NCBI GenBank assembly: GCA_014879845.1
Contig: JACSRI010000147.1
Coordinates: 1 to 64,000, forward strand
DNA: 64,000 nucleotides
Source of the DNA: Opitutaceae bacterium
GTDB lineage: Bacteria > Verrucomicrobiota > Verrucomicrobiia > Opitutales > Opitutaceae
Direction of reading: 5' to 3'
How positions within the stretch are numbered: position 1 is the first letter of the stretch; each line of letters begins with the position of its first letter. Below the pieces are notes generated by a model that was given only the letters and a program-made list of their open reading frames with translations, made no database searches and was not told the DNA's origin. Below, in pieces: positions 17,098 through 24,779 of the stretch. A program made the position numbers and the translations under genes.

Positions 17098-17874
17098 TCA
17101 GCGCCCCTTGCCATCGACCACTGCCCGAGCGACGACGTATCCGCCGACCTGAGGCAGCACATCGAGTCGGGCAAACGGCTCGAAGCCCGGCCTTACCACG
17201 AGGACCGCATAACTCGATCCGGTGTGCGTCCACGTCGACCACGAGTTGTCCGGCTGTATCGAGTGCTGGGCGCCGCCGACCGGCTGGATGTACCAGGCAT
17301 CGGCACGGGCGTAGACGAGCACCTTGTAGCCAGGCTTGATCTCGCCGCTGACCGTTCCCGAGATATCCGCCCGGGTTTCCGGGCCGCCGTGGGGATCATA
17401 CGGCGGCACCGTACTGATCTCCACACCCACCGCCGGGATGAGGCTGTTCTGCACCACCGCCCGCTTCTCATCCATGGAGAGATCGACAGATGATTCGGCG
17501 ACCACCTGACCATCGCGCCGCACGACGACCGACACTCGATCGCGCGTCGCTCCGGGCGAAAACCGGAACACCGTCGTGGGCCACTCCGTCTCCTGGGGCT
17601 GACACGTTCCCGCCACCGCAAACCACGTGTAACGCACACCCGCTTGAGGCCCGCTCACCTGGGCCATGATCTCGACCCGGCCGATGTCCGAATCGTTGGA
17701 AGGCTGCACGTGCAAGGTCACACGGGTCGCGTCGCTGCGGGCACAACCCGCGAACACTACCAGCAAGCCGGCATATGCGACCACGGCAACGATGCGGCCG
17801 GAGCGCGCAAGGCCACACCACCAGCTCGCAACGCATCGGGCATGCCGGAAGAAGAGATCTTGGATTCTATTCAT
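17098..17874 (-). CDS. predicted lipoprotein, third gene of a membrane Lon-like protease cassette
   Basis: 258 residues from the ATG at 17874. That ATG overlaps the end of the preceding membrane-protein gene by 8 bp, which indicates translational coupling and fixes the start. A signal peptide (~18-40) ends in a lipobox, LLVVFAGCARS, so the mature protein should be lipid-anchored. Residues ~45-140 look like a beta-rich, Ig-like domain. Residues ~175-250 (YKVLVYARADAWYIQPVG, SWSTWTHTGSSYAVLVVRPG) form a second beta-rich unit; its exact family was not identified. No catalytic motif is visible. Its operon position suggests a periplasmic partner or sensor for the membrane protease-like protein. 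Confidence 0.75.
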   Translation of the reverse strand: MNRIQDLFFRHARCVASWWCGLARSGRIVAVVAYAGLLVVFAGCARSDATRVTLHVQPSNDSDIGRVEIMAQVSGPQAGVRYTWFAVAGTCQPQETEWPTTVFRFSPGATRDRVSVVVRRDGQVVAESSVDLSMDEKRAVVQNSLIPAVGVEISTVPPYDPHGGPETRADISGTVSGEIKPGYKVLVYARADAWYIQPVGGAQHSIQPDNSWSTWTHTGSSYAVLVVRPGFEPFARLDVLPQVGGYVVARAVVDGKGR

Positions 17875-19561
17875 AACCCAGGCTGTTGAGATACGAGACG
17901 TGATAGCGCCCCACACGTTCTCCCGAGACATACTCTCGTCCGAGGAAGCGGCGTCTGCGCTCGATCCAGACGACACCTTCGTCCTCGCGGTCGTAGACTT
18001 GGTGACTCGCCCGCCGCAGCGCGAGTTCGGCACGGACGCCACCACGCGCCCCGCCATAGCGCTCGAAATCGACGCGACGGTTGGACCAGAATTCCGATTC
18101 GAGAACTGCACGGAAGTGACGCGGCGATTCCGCATCGATGCTGACCCAAAGGTAGTAGGGAGAGGGCGAGCCCGGCGTCACCACGGCCGGAGCAGGTGGA
18201 GGCCGAAGGATCGCGAGAAGATCCGGACCGGCCGCGCCCACGGTTGCCATGACCAGGACCGCAACAATGTTCATACCCAACTGCCGCCAGGACCACAGGC
18301 CGCCGAGCGTCATGAGCGCGTGCGCCACATGGCCGCACCGATGAATCCGCAATGTGTCCGAGTCGGCCGCAAAGCCCACGCTTGGCTCCACGGCAGCCGC
18401 CTCGATGCCGTGCGGCACTCGACCGGATGCATCGCTCCGTGGTGACGCGACCTGCTTGAGGGCGTGGGAATGCCGCCACGGTAGGAGGAGATTGGATATG
18501 CTCTCATGCCGGCTGCAGGCCCGCACCTTGGCATCGACGAGCACCGGGCGCACCGCTCCCGTCGGCGTGACGGTTCCGCTCGCCGCCCATCTCGCGACAG
18601 CCGTGTCCGTCAACTCCAGCACGTGCCGCCAGAGGCCTGCATCCGACGACGCGTCCTTCTCGCTTCGATAGGCCGCGAGCAACATGCCGAGGCAGAAGGG
18701 CAATCCGGCTGACGCTCCCTTCACCGTCAATCCGCCCGACATGGAGAGTCGCACCTGCCCATGGACCAGCCGACCCGCCAGCCGCCGGCCTCGTCGCCAG
18801 GTGCGCCAACACTCGCGCCCAAGCAGCGTGCCTTGCGTGAGCAGCAGCGCGCCCACCAACCCGGAGAGCACGGCGACGATGCCTTCGAGCGACGCGCCGG
18901 GCTCCGGTCCCCACAACAAGCGCACGATCAGCCCCACGGCAGCCAGCCACCCCACGGTCACGGCCGTGTTTGTGATTCGGCTGTATCCACGTCGTCCTCC
19001 GACCAGCCAGAGCGCGAGGAGAATGGCCAGGCCACGTCCTTTGAGCGTGCCTATGGAGGCCTGCCTCGCAGCTTCGAGGTCGGTCGATTCAGCGCAAAAG
19101 CCGTCTCCGACCACTCGCGACGCGGACGTATCCGGATCCGGCGGCAGCAGCACCGCTTCCAGGCGCCGGACATCGCTCGCTTCACCCTGGCTCTGCTCCG
19201 CCACGACCACGGCGGAGATCGTGGCACACCCGTACCCCGTGCGGAACGGTGCGAACGCGTACCAGCGATCGAAGGGCGGCACGTGCGCCAGTTGCGCCAG
19301 CACGAACCGCGGCACTTCGGCGTGGTCGCGGCTCTCCACTTCGTTTGTCCATGCGCTGGAAATCCAGTCGATCAGGGCGCTCTGCGCGTGCTCACTGCGT
19401 CCGATCGCGGCGATCGCGCTGCGGTCGTCTTCGCTCGCGACATGCCGATACCATTCATCCCAGTGGCCGGCCAGGCCGTGCAACGGACCGCGCAGGACCA
19501 GACCGTCGCGGAATGCCTCACGCGCCCAGTGCCAGAAGGTCCAGAACCAAACGTAGCTCAT
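17867..19561 (-). CDS. integral membrane protein with a Lon-like (S16) Ser-Lys protease domain and no AAA+ module
   Basis: 564 residues. Hydrophobic stretches at ~177-188, 195-217 and 224-245 suggest three membrane passes; another lies at ~428-446. Residues ~265-365 resemble the Lon proteolytic domain. A GASAGLPFCLGMLLAAY segment supplies candidate Ser284, WAASGTVTPTGAVRPV matches the Lon TGEVTLxGxVxPV strand, and LVDAKVRACSRHESISNLLLP supplies candidate Lys345 at the Lon KEKLLAA position (motif quoted in part). The Ser-Lys spacing is 61, longer than in Lon (~43), because of an insert. There is no Walker motif or ATPase domain. The N-terminal ~170 residues are Trp-rich and unassigned. Middle gene of a three-gene minus-strand cassette; start ATG at 19561. 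Confidence 0.7.
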   Translation of the reverse strand: MSYVWFWTFWHWAREAFRDGLVLRGPLHGLAGHWDEWYRHVASEDDRSAIAAIGRSEHAQSALIDWISSAWTNEVESRDHAEVPRFVLAQLAHVPPFDRWYAFAPFRTGYGCATISAVVVAEQSQGEASDVRRLEAVLLPPDPDTSASRVVGDGFCAESTDLEAARQASIGTLKGRGLAILLALWLVGGRRGYSRITNTAVTVGWLAAVGLIVRLLWGPEPGASLEGIVAVLSGLVGALLLTQGTLLGRECWRTWRRGRRLAGRLVHGQVRLSMSGGLTVKGASAGLPFCLGMLLAAYRSEKDASSDAGLWRHVLELTDTAVARWAASGTVTPTGAVRPVLVDAKVRACSRHESISNLLLPWRHSHALKQVASPRSDASGRVPHGIEAAAVEPSVGFAADSDTLRIHRCGHVAHALMTLGGLWSWRQLGMNIVAVLVMATVGAAGPDLLAILRPPPAPAVVTPGSPSPYYLWVSIDAESPRHFRAVLESEFWSNRRVDFERYGGARGGVRAELALRRASHQVYDREDEGVVWIERRRRFLGREYVSGERVGRYHVSYLNSLGYE

Positions 19562-19600
19562 AGGCGTGATCCGTGATATCGCAGGCGGACGCCGCTCAAC

Positions 19601-20149
19601 TCATGGAGACGGCAGACAACGCAAGATGAGCCGGAACGGCATCGGATCGGTTACGCGGAGGGTGCCCCACGCTTGTTCGAGTGCCGGTGGAACGTCGCTC
19701 TCGATGCGGTATTCCCGCTCCGTGGAGCGCAGCGCGGGCGCTTCCATCAACGCCCCGGACGGCGAATCCGCGACGAACGTGGCGGCAAATGCTTCGGCCT
19801 GCAGTGCTGCATCCGACTCGAGTTGCACGCGCAACCGCAGCTTGCCGTCGCGCACATAGAAGAAGAGTACGCGGGCTGCCGCATCCACGCCCTCGCCTTG
19901 GGACGAGACCACGAGGACCGGAACCAAATGGCTGCCGCTCGCGCGCTGATGTTCCGACATCGCGTACCCATAATTTGCCCTCATGCGCTCGAGGTGCGTC
20001 GCTAGTGCTCGGAAACGCTCCGGCCAGGCTTCCCACCATGGGCGCGCCTGCTCGACCAAACGAGCCGCGCGCGGGGCAGGTGGTGCTTCGCTTTCCGCAC
20101 ATGCTTCGCGCCAGCGGAGCAGCCGCAAAACCGTAACTTCAGGCTTCAT
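19601..20149 (-). CDS. hypothetical protein, first gene of the Lon-like protease cassette
   Basis: 182 residues, soluble by eye, with no signal peptide or membrane segment. The N-terminal half is helical and rich in Arg/Ala/Trp (LVEQARPWWEAWPERFRALA). The C-terminal half is beta-rich (VPVLVVSSQGEGVDAAARVL; LRVTDPMPFRLILRCL). No family or catalytic motif is recognised. It lies 39 bp upstream of the membrane protease-like gene on the same strand, so the two are probably co-transcribed. It could be an adaptor, substrate or regulator. ATG at 20149. Confidence 0.65.
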   Translation of the reverse strand: MKPEVTVLRLLRWREACAESEAPPAPRAARLVEQARPWWEAWPERFRALATHLERMRANYGYAMSEHQRASGSHLVPVLVVSSQGEGVDAAARVLFFYVRDGKLRLRVQLESDAALQAEAFAATFVADSPSGALMEAPALRSTEREYRIESDVPPALEQAWGTLRVTDPMPFRLILRCLPSP

Positions 20150-20498
20150 CGCGAAATGGATCCTTGCGGCCTGCTACCGACATGGGAACGCACACCCGCC
20201 CTCCGGCCACCCGAGCGACCGAACATCGCGGCGACCGGCAGTCGGACTAGATCATTCACGGTCGCGCGACGAAGCCCTTGCGACTCAGCCGCGGTCACCG
20301 GCACGGGCGACGCGTTTTCAGTCCTGACACACGTCGCGTCGGAACGGTGCCAGAACGGTGGTTTCGTAAAGAAGCATGCTGCACAGGGATCTCCTCCCTG
20401 AGGCCTTACGTTCGCGCCGGCCGAACTGAAAACGTGACCGAAGCTTTTCTTTCCGGCGCGTTACATCGCCACCCTGCCCGCCCGACTCAGCCCCTAAA
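20150..20498. other. 349-bp intergenic region, no gene recognised
   Basis: This gap lies upstream of the three-gene protease-like cassette and downstream of the esterase gene, both on the minus strand, so it should contain the cassette promoter. Short frames on both strands have no ribosome sites or recognisable products. No clear palindrome or terminator with a T-tract was seen. Confidence 0.5.
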
Positions 20499-21143
20499 CT
20501 AAACGCGCACCGCCAACTCGCCAATCCGTGCCCGCAGCCATTCAAGCTCCCCAGGGAATAGTGCGTGTGCCGCACCAGCATAGACCTGGCGCGTGACCGA
20601 TGCCTTGGACCGGGCGAAGACAGCGGCGCTCTCCTGGACAAACGGGAGCGGGATGTGGCTGTCTGACTCAGCGCACGCGATGAGCACGGGCGTCTGTTTC
20701 ATATCGATGACTGGCCGGGGCGAGTCGATCGGTCCGATCAACGCCCCGCTCAGTCCAGCGACAAACGCGAATCGATCAGGGTGCCGGAATGCATATTCGA
20801 GTGCGAGACAGGCCCCTTGCGAGAAACCCACGAGTCCGATGCGCTCGCGCGGCACACCGGTCGCTTCCGCCTCCCTGATCAGACTCCCGATCGCGCGAAG
20901 CCCCTGCGACAGCCATGGCTCGTTCGAAGCCAGCGGCGCCAGAAAGCGGTTCGGATACCACGTGCCGTCTGCCGCCGACGGCGCGAGGAAGGCGATTCCA
21001 TCAGCAGCCAGCGCTTGGGCGAGCTCCGCCATGTCGTGGCCGGACGAGCCCCGGCCATGGAGGAGAATCACGGCCGCGTGAGCGCGCTCGAGGGCGGTGC
21101 CGTAGCGCAGCGTGGTTACGTCGGAGGGTGAGTTCATCGGCAT
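20499..21143 (-). CDS. carboxylesterase/phospholipase-type hydrolase (MhqD-like)
   Basis: 214 residues of the alpha/beta hydrolase fold, esterase D/YpfH type. The oxyanion site is ILLHGRGSSGHDM, the nucleophile is in LVGFSQGACLALEYAF, the acid in IACAESDSHIPLP and the His in AGAAHALFPGE. The previous gene in the operon encodes a VOC-family ring-cleaving dioxygenase-like protein. In Bacillus the mhqO-mhqD pair of the same two families responds to quinones and electrophiles. By analogy this protein may hydrolyse a ring-cleavage or quinone-derived product. ATG at 21143; 33 bp after the dioxygenase gene. Start and family are firm, substrate is not. Confidence 0.88.
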   Translation of the reverse strand: MPMNSPSDVTTLRYGTALERAHAAVILLHGRGSSGHDMAELAQALAADGIAFLAPSAADGTWYPNRFLAPLASNEPWLSQGLRAIGSLIREAEATGVPRERIGLVGFSQGACLALEYAFRHPDRFAFVAGLSGALIGPIDSPRPVIDMKQTPVLIACAESDSHIPLPFVQESAAVFARSKASVTRQVYAGAAHALFPGELEWLRARIGELAVRV

Positions 21144-21176
21144 CGTTCGTTGAGGTTTCTGGATACGGCGCGAACG

Positions 21177-22154
21177 TCAGCTGCGGGTCGCGATCGGCAT
21201 CGGGTGGTTCGTTGGGCGCGGCGCACGCAGCGGTGGCAGCAGGGCTTCGATCTCACGTCGAGCCGGCTCGAATTGGCCGGGTAGCTTGAGGGCGGTGCCG
21301 AGCGAATCCACAGGCTCGTCCACCGCAAAACCCGGAATATCGGTGGCGATTTCGAAGAGAATGCCTCCGCGCTCGCGGTAGTAGATCGAACGAAAATAGC
21401 TGCGATCGCGCACGGGCGAGACGACAAAGCCCGCTCCGGTCAGGAGCGCGTGTGCGTTCTTCTGTGCAGCATCATCCACCACCCCCCACGCGACGTGATG
21501 GATCGTTCCGACCCCGCCAATACCCTCGACGGCATCCGCCCCGGCGATCACGTCGATGAACGTACCGGGCGTCCTGAGAACTGTCGCGTATCGCGCACGA
21601 CCGCCTTCGCTGCGCACATGACGGTAGCCCATGACTCCGGTCAACAACTGCGTTGTCGGTTCGGCTCTAGTCACGGTCAGCTCGGTGGTGTGCAGACCTC
21701 GGAGCGCATGCTCCTGAGGCACACCCGCGCCGGACCAGCCGTTCCGTGAATCGCCCACCGCGCCCACGATCTCGATCGGGATCCCGTCAGGGTCGACGAA
21801 TGTCACCACATCCTCGCCGAAGCGGATCTGTCGCAAGGCCGCAACCCCGTGCGCGGTGAGCCGCTCGACCCAATAGGTGAGCGATTCTGGTGCAGCGGAA
21901 AAACTCAGCCGGGTCGACTGCCCCGCGCCAACCCGGCCGCGACCAGCGCCGCCTGGCCAATAGAAGAACGTGACGATGGATCCCGGGGCGCCGTTCGTGT
22001 CGCCGTAATACAGGTGATAGGCGCTGGGATCGTCGAAGTTGACCGTCTTCTTGACCAGGCGCAGCCCGAGCAAGCCGGCGTAGAAATCGACATTGCGTTG
22101 TGGATCACTGGCGATCGCCGTGACGTGATGAATTCCGTGGATGAGTGTGTTCAT
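21177..22154 (-). CDS. VOC-family ring-cleaving dioxygenase-like protein (MhqO-like)
   Basis: 325 residues from the ATG at 22154 (MNTLIHGIHHVTAIASDPQR). Two glyoxalase/VOC halves are visible: ~5-150 with HHVTAIASDPQRNVDFYAG and ~150-290 with LRGLHTTELTVTRAEPTTQL and GTIHHVAWGVVDD. The late stretch YFRSIYYRERGGILFEIATD carries the terminal metal Glu. The family is annotated as ring-cleaving dioxygenase and linked to hydroquinone/quinone resistance (MhqO/MhqA). It is placed between a cupin gene (11 bp upstream) and the esterase gene, supporting a common operon. Metal and substrate are not determinable here. Confidence 0.92.
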   Translation of the reverse strand: MNTLIHGIHHVTAIASDPQRNVDFYAGLLGLRLVKKTVNFDDPSAYHLYYGDTNGAPGSIVTFFYWPGGAGRGRVGAGQSTRLSFSAAPESLTYWVERLTAHGVAALRQIRFGEDVVTFVDPDGIPIEIVGAVGDSRNGWSGAGVPQEHALRGLHTTELTVTRAEPTTQLLTGVMGYRHVRSEGGRARYATVLRTPGTFIDVIAGADAVEGIGGVGTIHHVAWGVVDDAAQKNAHALLTGAGFVVSPVRDRSYFRSIYYRERGGILFEIATDIPGFAVDEPVDSLGTALKLPGQFEPARREIEALLPPLRAPRPTNHPMPIATRS

Positions 22155-22165
22155 GGTGGTGTCCT

Positions 22166-22516
22166 TCAAGCAAACGGGATGAAGAGCGAGCGTCGTGTAC
22201 CCGCGTTGATCTGGCGGGTCCGGTGCCCGCGACCGTCCGTATCCTCGAGTTGGAGCACATCGCCGCCGACGAACCTGCGCACGGCACCGTCGCCCGTCTC
22301 GATCTCGATTTCGCCGTCGAGCAACACGACCCACTGTTTCTGCGGCGCGGGATGCCAATCAAAGTCGTAGTCGCCGGAGGTCTCGCGAAAGATCAATGCC
22401 CCGGCCGGATGCCGCCCCGAGAGCCGGCCGATCGTTCCGGCCGGCTCGAGCGGGATCTCGCGATCTTCGAAGTGCGTGACGCCATCGGCATCCGCTTGGA
22501 TCCGGGTGATTTTCAT
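22166..22516 (-). CDS. cupin-domain protein
   Basis: 116 residues forming a single small cupin barrel. The core strands WVVLLDGEIEIETGDGAVRR and FVGGDVLQLEDTDGRGH are typical. The first motif carries only part of the usual metal ligands (FDWHPAPQKQ), so metal binding is uncertain. It is the gene directly before the MhqO-like dioxygenase, 11 bp away, and probably belongs to the same operon. Possible roles are a small dioxygenase/isomerase or a binding protein. ATG at 22516. Confidence 0.82.
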   Translation of the reverse strand: MKITRIQADADGVTHFEDREIPLEPAGTIGRLSGRHPAGALIFRETSGDYDFDWHPAPQKQWVVLLDGEIEIETGDGAVRRFVGGDVLQLEDTDGRGHRTRQINAGTRRSLFIPFA

Positions 22517-22604
22517 GTCGTCACGATACCACGTCCCCGGCGGACGCCTAGTGCGTCCCCGGTGTAGCCGCTATGCCTGCCGTGCATATCGTCCGCCACG
22601 CCGC

Positions 22605-23177
22605 TCACACCTCGTGCGCCTCGACTTTCCACAGCAGCTTGTCGAGCGCCCGGGACACCTGCGTGAAGACATCGCTTGTATCCAGATCGCCCGCTTCAGC
22701 CGCGGCATCGATCGCCGAGCGCGCGGACTTCGCCACAGCAGCCAGGGAGTTGCCAAGGGCCCGGATGTGGTCGCCGCCCGCCAGAAGCCGCGCGTCGTAG
22801 GGAGGCAGGCTCGACTCCCGTGCCACGACCTCTGCCGTGCCGAGCGCGAGACCTCCGAGCGCCACCGCACGCTCGGCGACGTCGTCCGCGAGTTCGGCCA
22901 CATCGTCATCGATGCTGTCGAACAGCTCGTGCAGCGCGATGAACTGGAGACCCTTCACATTCCAGTGCGCTTGTTTGGCGCGCAGGCGCAGATCGATGAG
23001 CAGCACGAGCTGTTGGCTCAAGAGACCGACCGACGTCGCACGCACCGTTTCCGGCAGGTCGTGACGCGATGACCAGACGATCGCCGGTGCGCGTGCAGGC
23101 GCCGAGCCACCCTCTTGAGAGGGATTCGTATCGCGCGCCTCACGACGGCCGGCCTCTCGGTTCGACGCATCAAGCAC
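22605..23177 (-). CDS. dps: Dps-family ferritin-like protein
   Basis: 190 residues starting at a GTG. The ferroxidase-site helices are recognisable in LRAKQAHWNVKGLQFIALHE and LFDSIDDDVAELADDVAERA; the His of AHWNVKG and the Asp/Glu of the second stretch are the usual metal ligands. Dps forms a 12-mer that oxidises Fe2+ with H2O2 and can shield DNA. The N-terminal ~40 residues are longer than in most Dps and basic, which may aid DNA binding. Its start lies 2 bp after the stop of the chloroperoxidase-like gene, so both are coupled. Fits the oxidative-stress theme of this run. Confidence 0.9.
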   Translation of the reverse strand: MLDASNREAGRREARDTNPSQEGGSAPARAPAIVWSSRHDLPETVRATSVGLLSQQLVLLIDLRLRAKQAHWNVKGLQFIALHELFDSIDDDVAELADDVAERAVALGGLALGTAEVVARESSLPPYDARLLAGGDHIRALGNSLAAVAKSARSAIDAAAEAGDLDTSDVFTQVSRALDKLLWKVEAHEV

Positions 23178-23179
23178 GC

Positions 23180-24190
23180 TCAGGCCCTCGCGAATTCCAG
23201 GAGGTCGGCGTTGAACCGCTCCTTGCTCGTGTCGCCCAGACTGTGGGAGCCCCCTTCATAGATCTTCAGGATGGCGCCCTTGACGAGCTTGGATGACAGC
23301 ATCGCTGCGCCCTGAATCGGCACGATCTGATCGTCGTCGCCGTGAATGATCAGGGTGGGCACGTCGAACTTCTTGAGGTCCTCCGTGAAGTCGGTTTCCG
23401 AGAACGCCTTGATGCAATCATACGCGTTCTTGTGGCCGGACATCATGCCCTGCATCCACCAGGACTGAATCAGCCCCTTGGAGACCTTGGCGCCAGGCCG
23501 GTTGAAGTTGAAGAACGGCCCGCTCGCCACATCGAGGAAGAACTGCGCGCGGTCCGCGAGATAGGCTGCGCGGAAGCCGTCGAACACCTCCATCGGCAAA
23601 CCGACAGGATTGTTCTTCGATTTGAGCATGATCGGCGGCACAGCTCCCATGAGCACGGCCTTCTTGACCCGCTTGGTGCCGTGCCGACCGATATAGCGCG
23701 CCACCTCTCCGCCCCCGGTCGAGTGACCGACCATCATCACGTCTTTGACGTCGAGCGCGGTGAACAGCTCGTTGAGATCGTCGGCGTAGGTGTCCATCTC
23801 ATTGCCGTTCCACGGCTGGCTCGACCGTCCATGGCCCCGACGGTCGTGGGCGATGCACCGGAACCCGTGCGAGGCGAGGTGAAACATCTGCGCCTCCCAG
23901 GCATCTGCTGACAGCGGCCATCCGTGACTGAAGGAAATCACCGGACCTGTTCCCCAGTCCTTGTAGTAGATCGTCGTGCCGTCGCGTGTCGTGAATGTGC
24001 TCATACGTTGTTGGATTGGTTTGGATGTTGTTGCTTGCGGAAGCGGTGAGTCGGCGCCCGTCGCCGCCCAAGACGCCGAGGCTAGGGCGGCCGCGCCGAG
24101 CGCGGTTCCCGCATTGAGCAGGAACGTGCGGCGCGACATGCTGGGCGCTTCGACGGATGAGCTGAGTGCAGTTGGGTGGTCGTTTTGCAT
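23180..24190 (-). CDS. non-haem chloroperoxidase-like alpha/beta hydrolase with Tat signal
   Basis: 336 residues. A twin-arginine signal is visible near the start ([20 protein letters not shown]), so the folded protein should be exported. The mature part matches cofactor-free haloperoxidases/arylesterases: [30 protein letters not shown] oxyanion region, [13 protein letters not shown], nucleophile [16 protein letters not shown], acid [10 protein letters not shown] and His in [11 protein letters not shown]. Such enzymes hydrolyse esters and can form peracids with H2O2. Alternative start at the internal ATG just before SRRTF. It precedes dps directly, in an operon with DoxX and amidohydrolase genes. 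Confidence 0.9.
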   Translation of the reverse strand: MQNDHPTALSSSVEAPSMSRRTFLLNAGTALGAAALASASWAATGADSPLPQATTSKPIQQRMSTFTTRDGTTIYYKDWGTGPVISFSHGWPLSADAWEAQMFHLASHGFRCIAHDRRGHGRSSQPWNGNEMDTYADDLNELFTALDVKDVMMVGHSTGGGEVARYIGRHGTKRVKKAVLMGAVPPIMLKSKNNPVGLPMEVFDGFRAAYLADRAQFFLDVASGPFFNFNRPGAKVSKGLIQSWWMQGMMSGHKNAYDCIKAFSETDFTEDLKKFDVPTLIIHGDDDQIVPIQGAAMLSSKLVKGAILKIYEGGSHSLGDTSKERFNADLLEFARA

Positions 24191-24281
24191 GTTCGTCGGG
24201 CGGAACTGGCAGGGATTGTTCGGAGGCGCTCACCTCGCACCGCTGTGCGCCGGTGAGCCCCACTTCTGCCGGCACTCGTTA

Positions 24282-24755
24282 CTACGTCGGCTCCTCGAAT
24301 CCTGAAAATGCCGCCGTCTTTCGCAGCGCGATCCGCGCGTCGATCGAGTACCGACCACCGCCGATCATCGCGACCGTCGCCAGAATCGCCGCATACAGCA
24401 TCGCCAATTCCGGGCTACTGCCCGTCGTGAGATTCTGGACAATGGCCACGCCCATGGTGGCCGCGAGCAGGCACGCGTTCAGCCGTGTCCGCCACCCAAC
24501 CACGATCAACGCACCACAGACGACTTGGATGAGCGTCGCCACCCACGCGAAGACCAACGGCGCCGGCAGATGCATCGCGGCAACTTCCTCCACAAGCGGC
24601 CACGGCGTGTCGCGTCGCAGCAAGGTCCAACCTCCCGCAGCCTTGTGGCAGCCATGGACAGAGACGATCAGAAGCCCCCCGACACTCCGCAGCAGCAGTG
24701 AGGACCACGACACCGCGCCCGCCGGATCTTCGCTCTGAAAGCGCGCCGATGCCAT
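24282..24755 (-). CDS. DoxX-family membrane protein
   Basis: 157 residues with four hydrophobic segments: LLLRSVGGLLIVSVHGCHKA, PAPLVFAWVATLIQVVCGAL, RLNACLLAATMGVAIVQNLT and LAMLYAAILATVAMIGGG. This pattern is typical of DoxX/DoxD-like inner-membrane proteins, several of which act in redox or thiol stress. No specific catalytic residues can be named. The gene lies 24 bp after the amidohydrolase gene and 91 bp before the chloroperoxidase-like gene, all on the minus strand. Confidence 0.85.
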   Translation of the reverse strand: MASARFQSEDPAGAVSWSSLLLRSVGGLLIVSVHGCHKAAGGWTLLRRDTPWPLVEEVAAMHLPAPLVFAWVATLIQVVCGALIVVGWRTRLNACLLAATMGVAIVQNLTTGSSPELAMLYAAILATVAMIGGGRYSIDARIALRKTAAFSGFEEPT

Positions 24756-24779
24756 GTCGCGATTTCTCGCCTCACCGCC

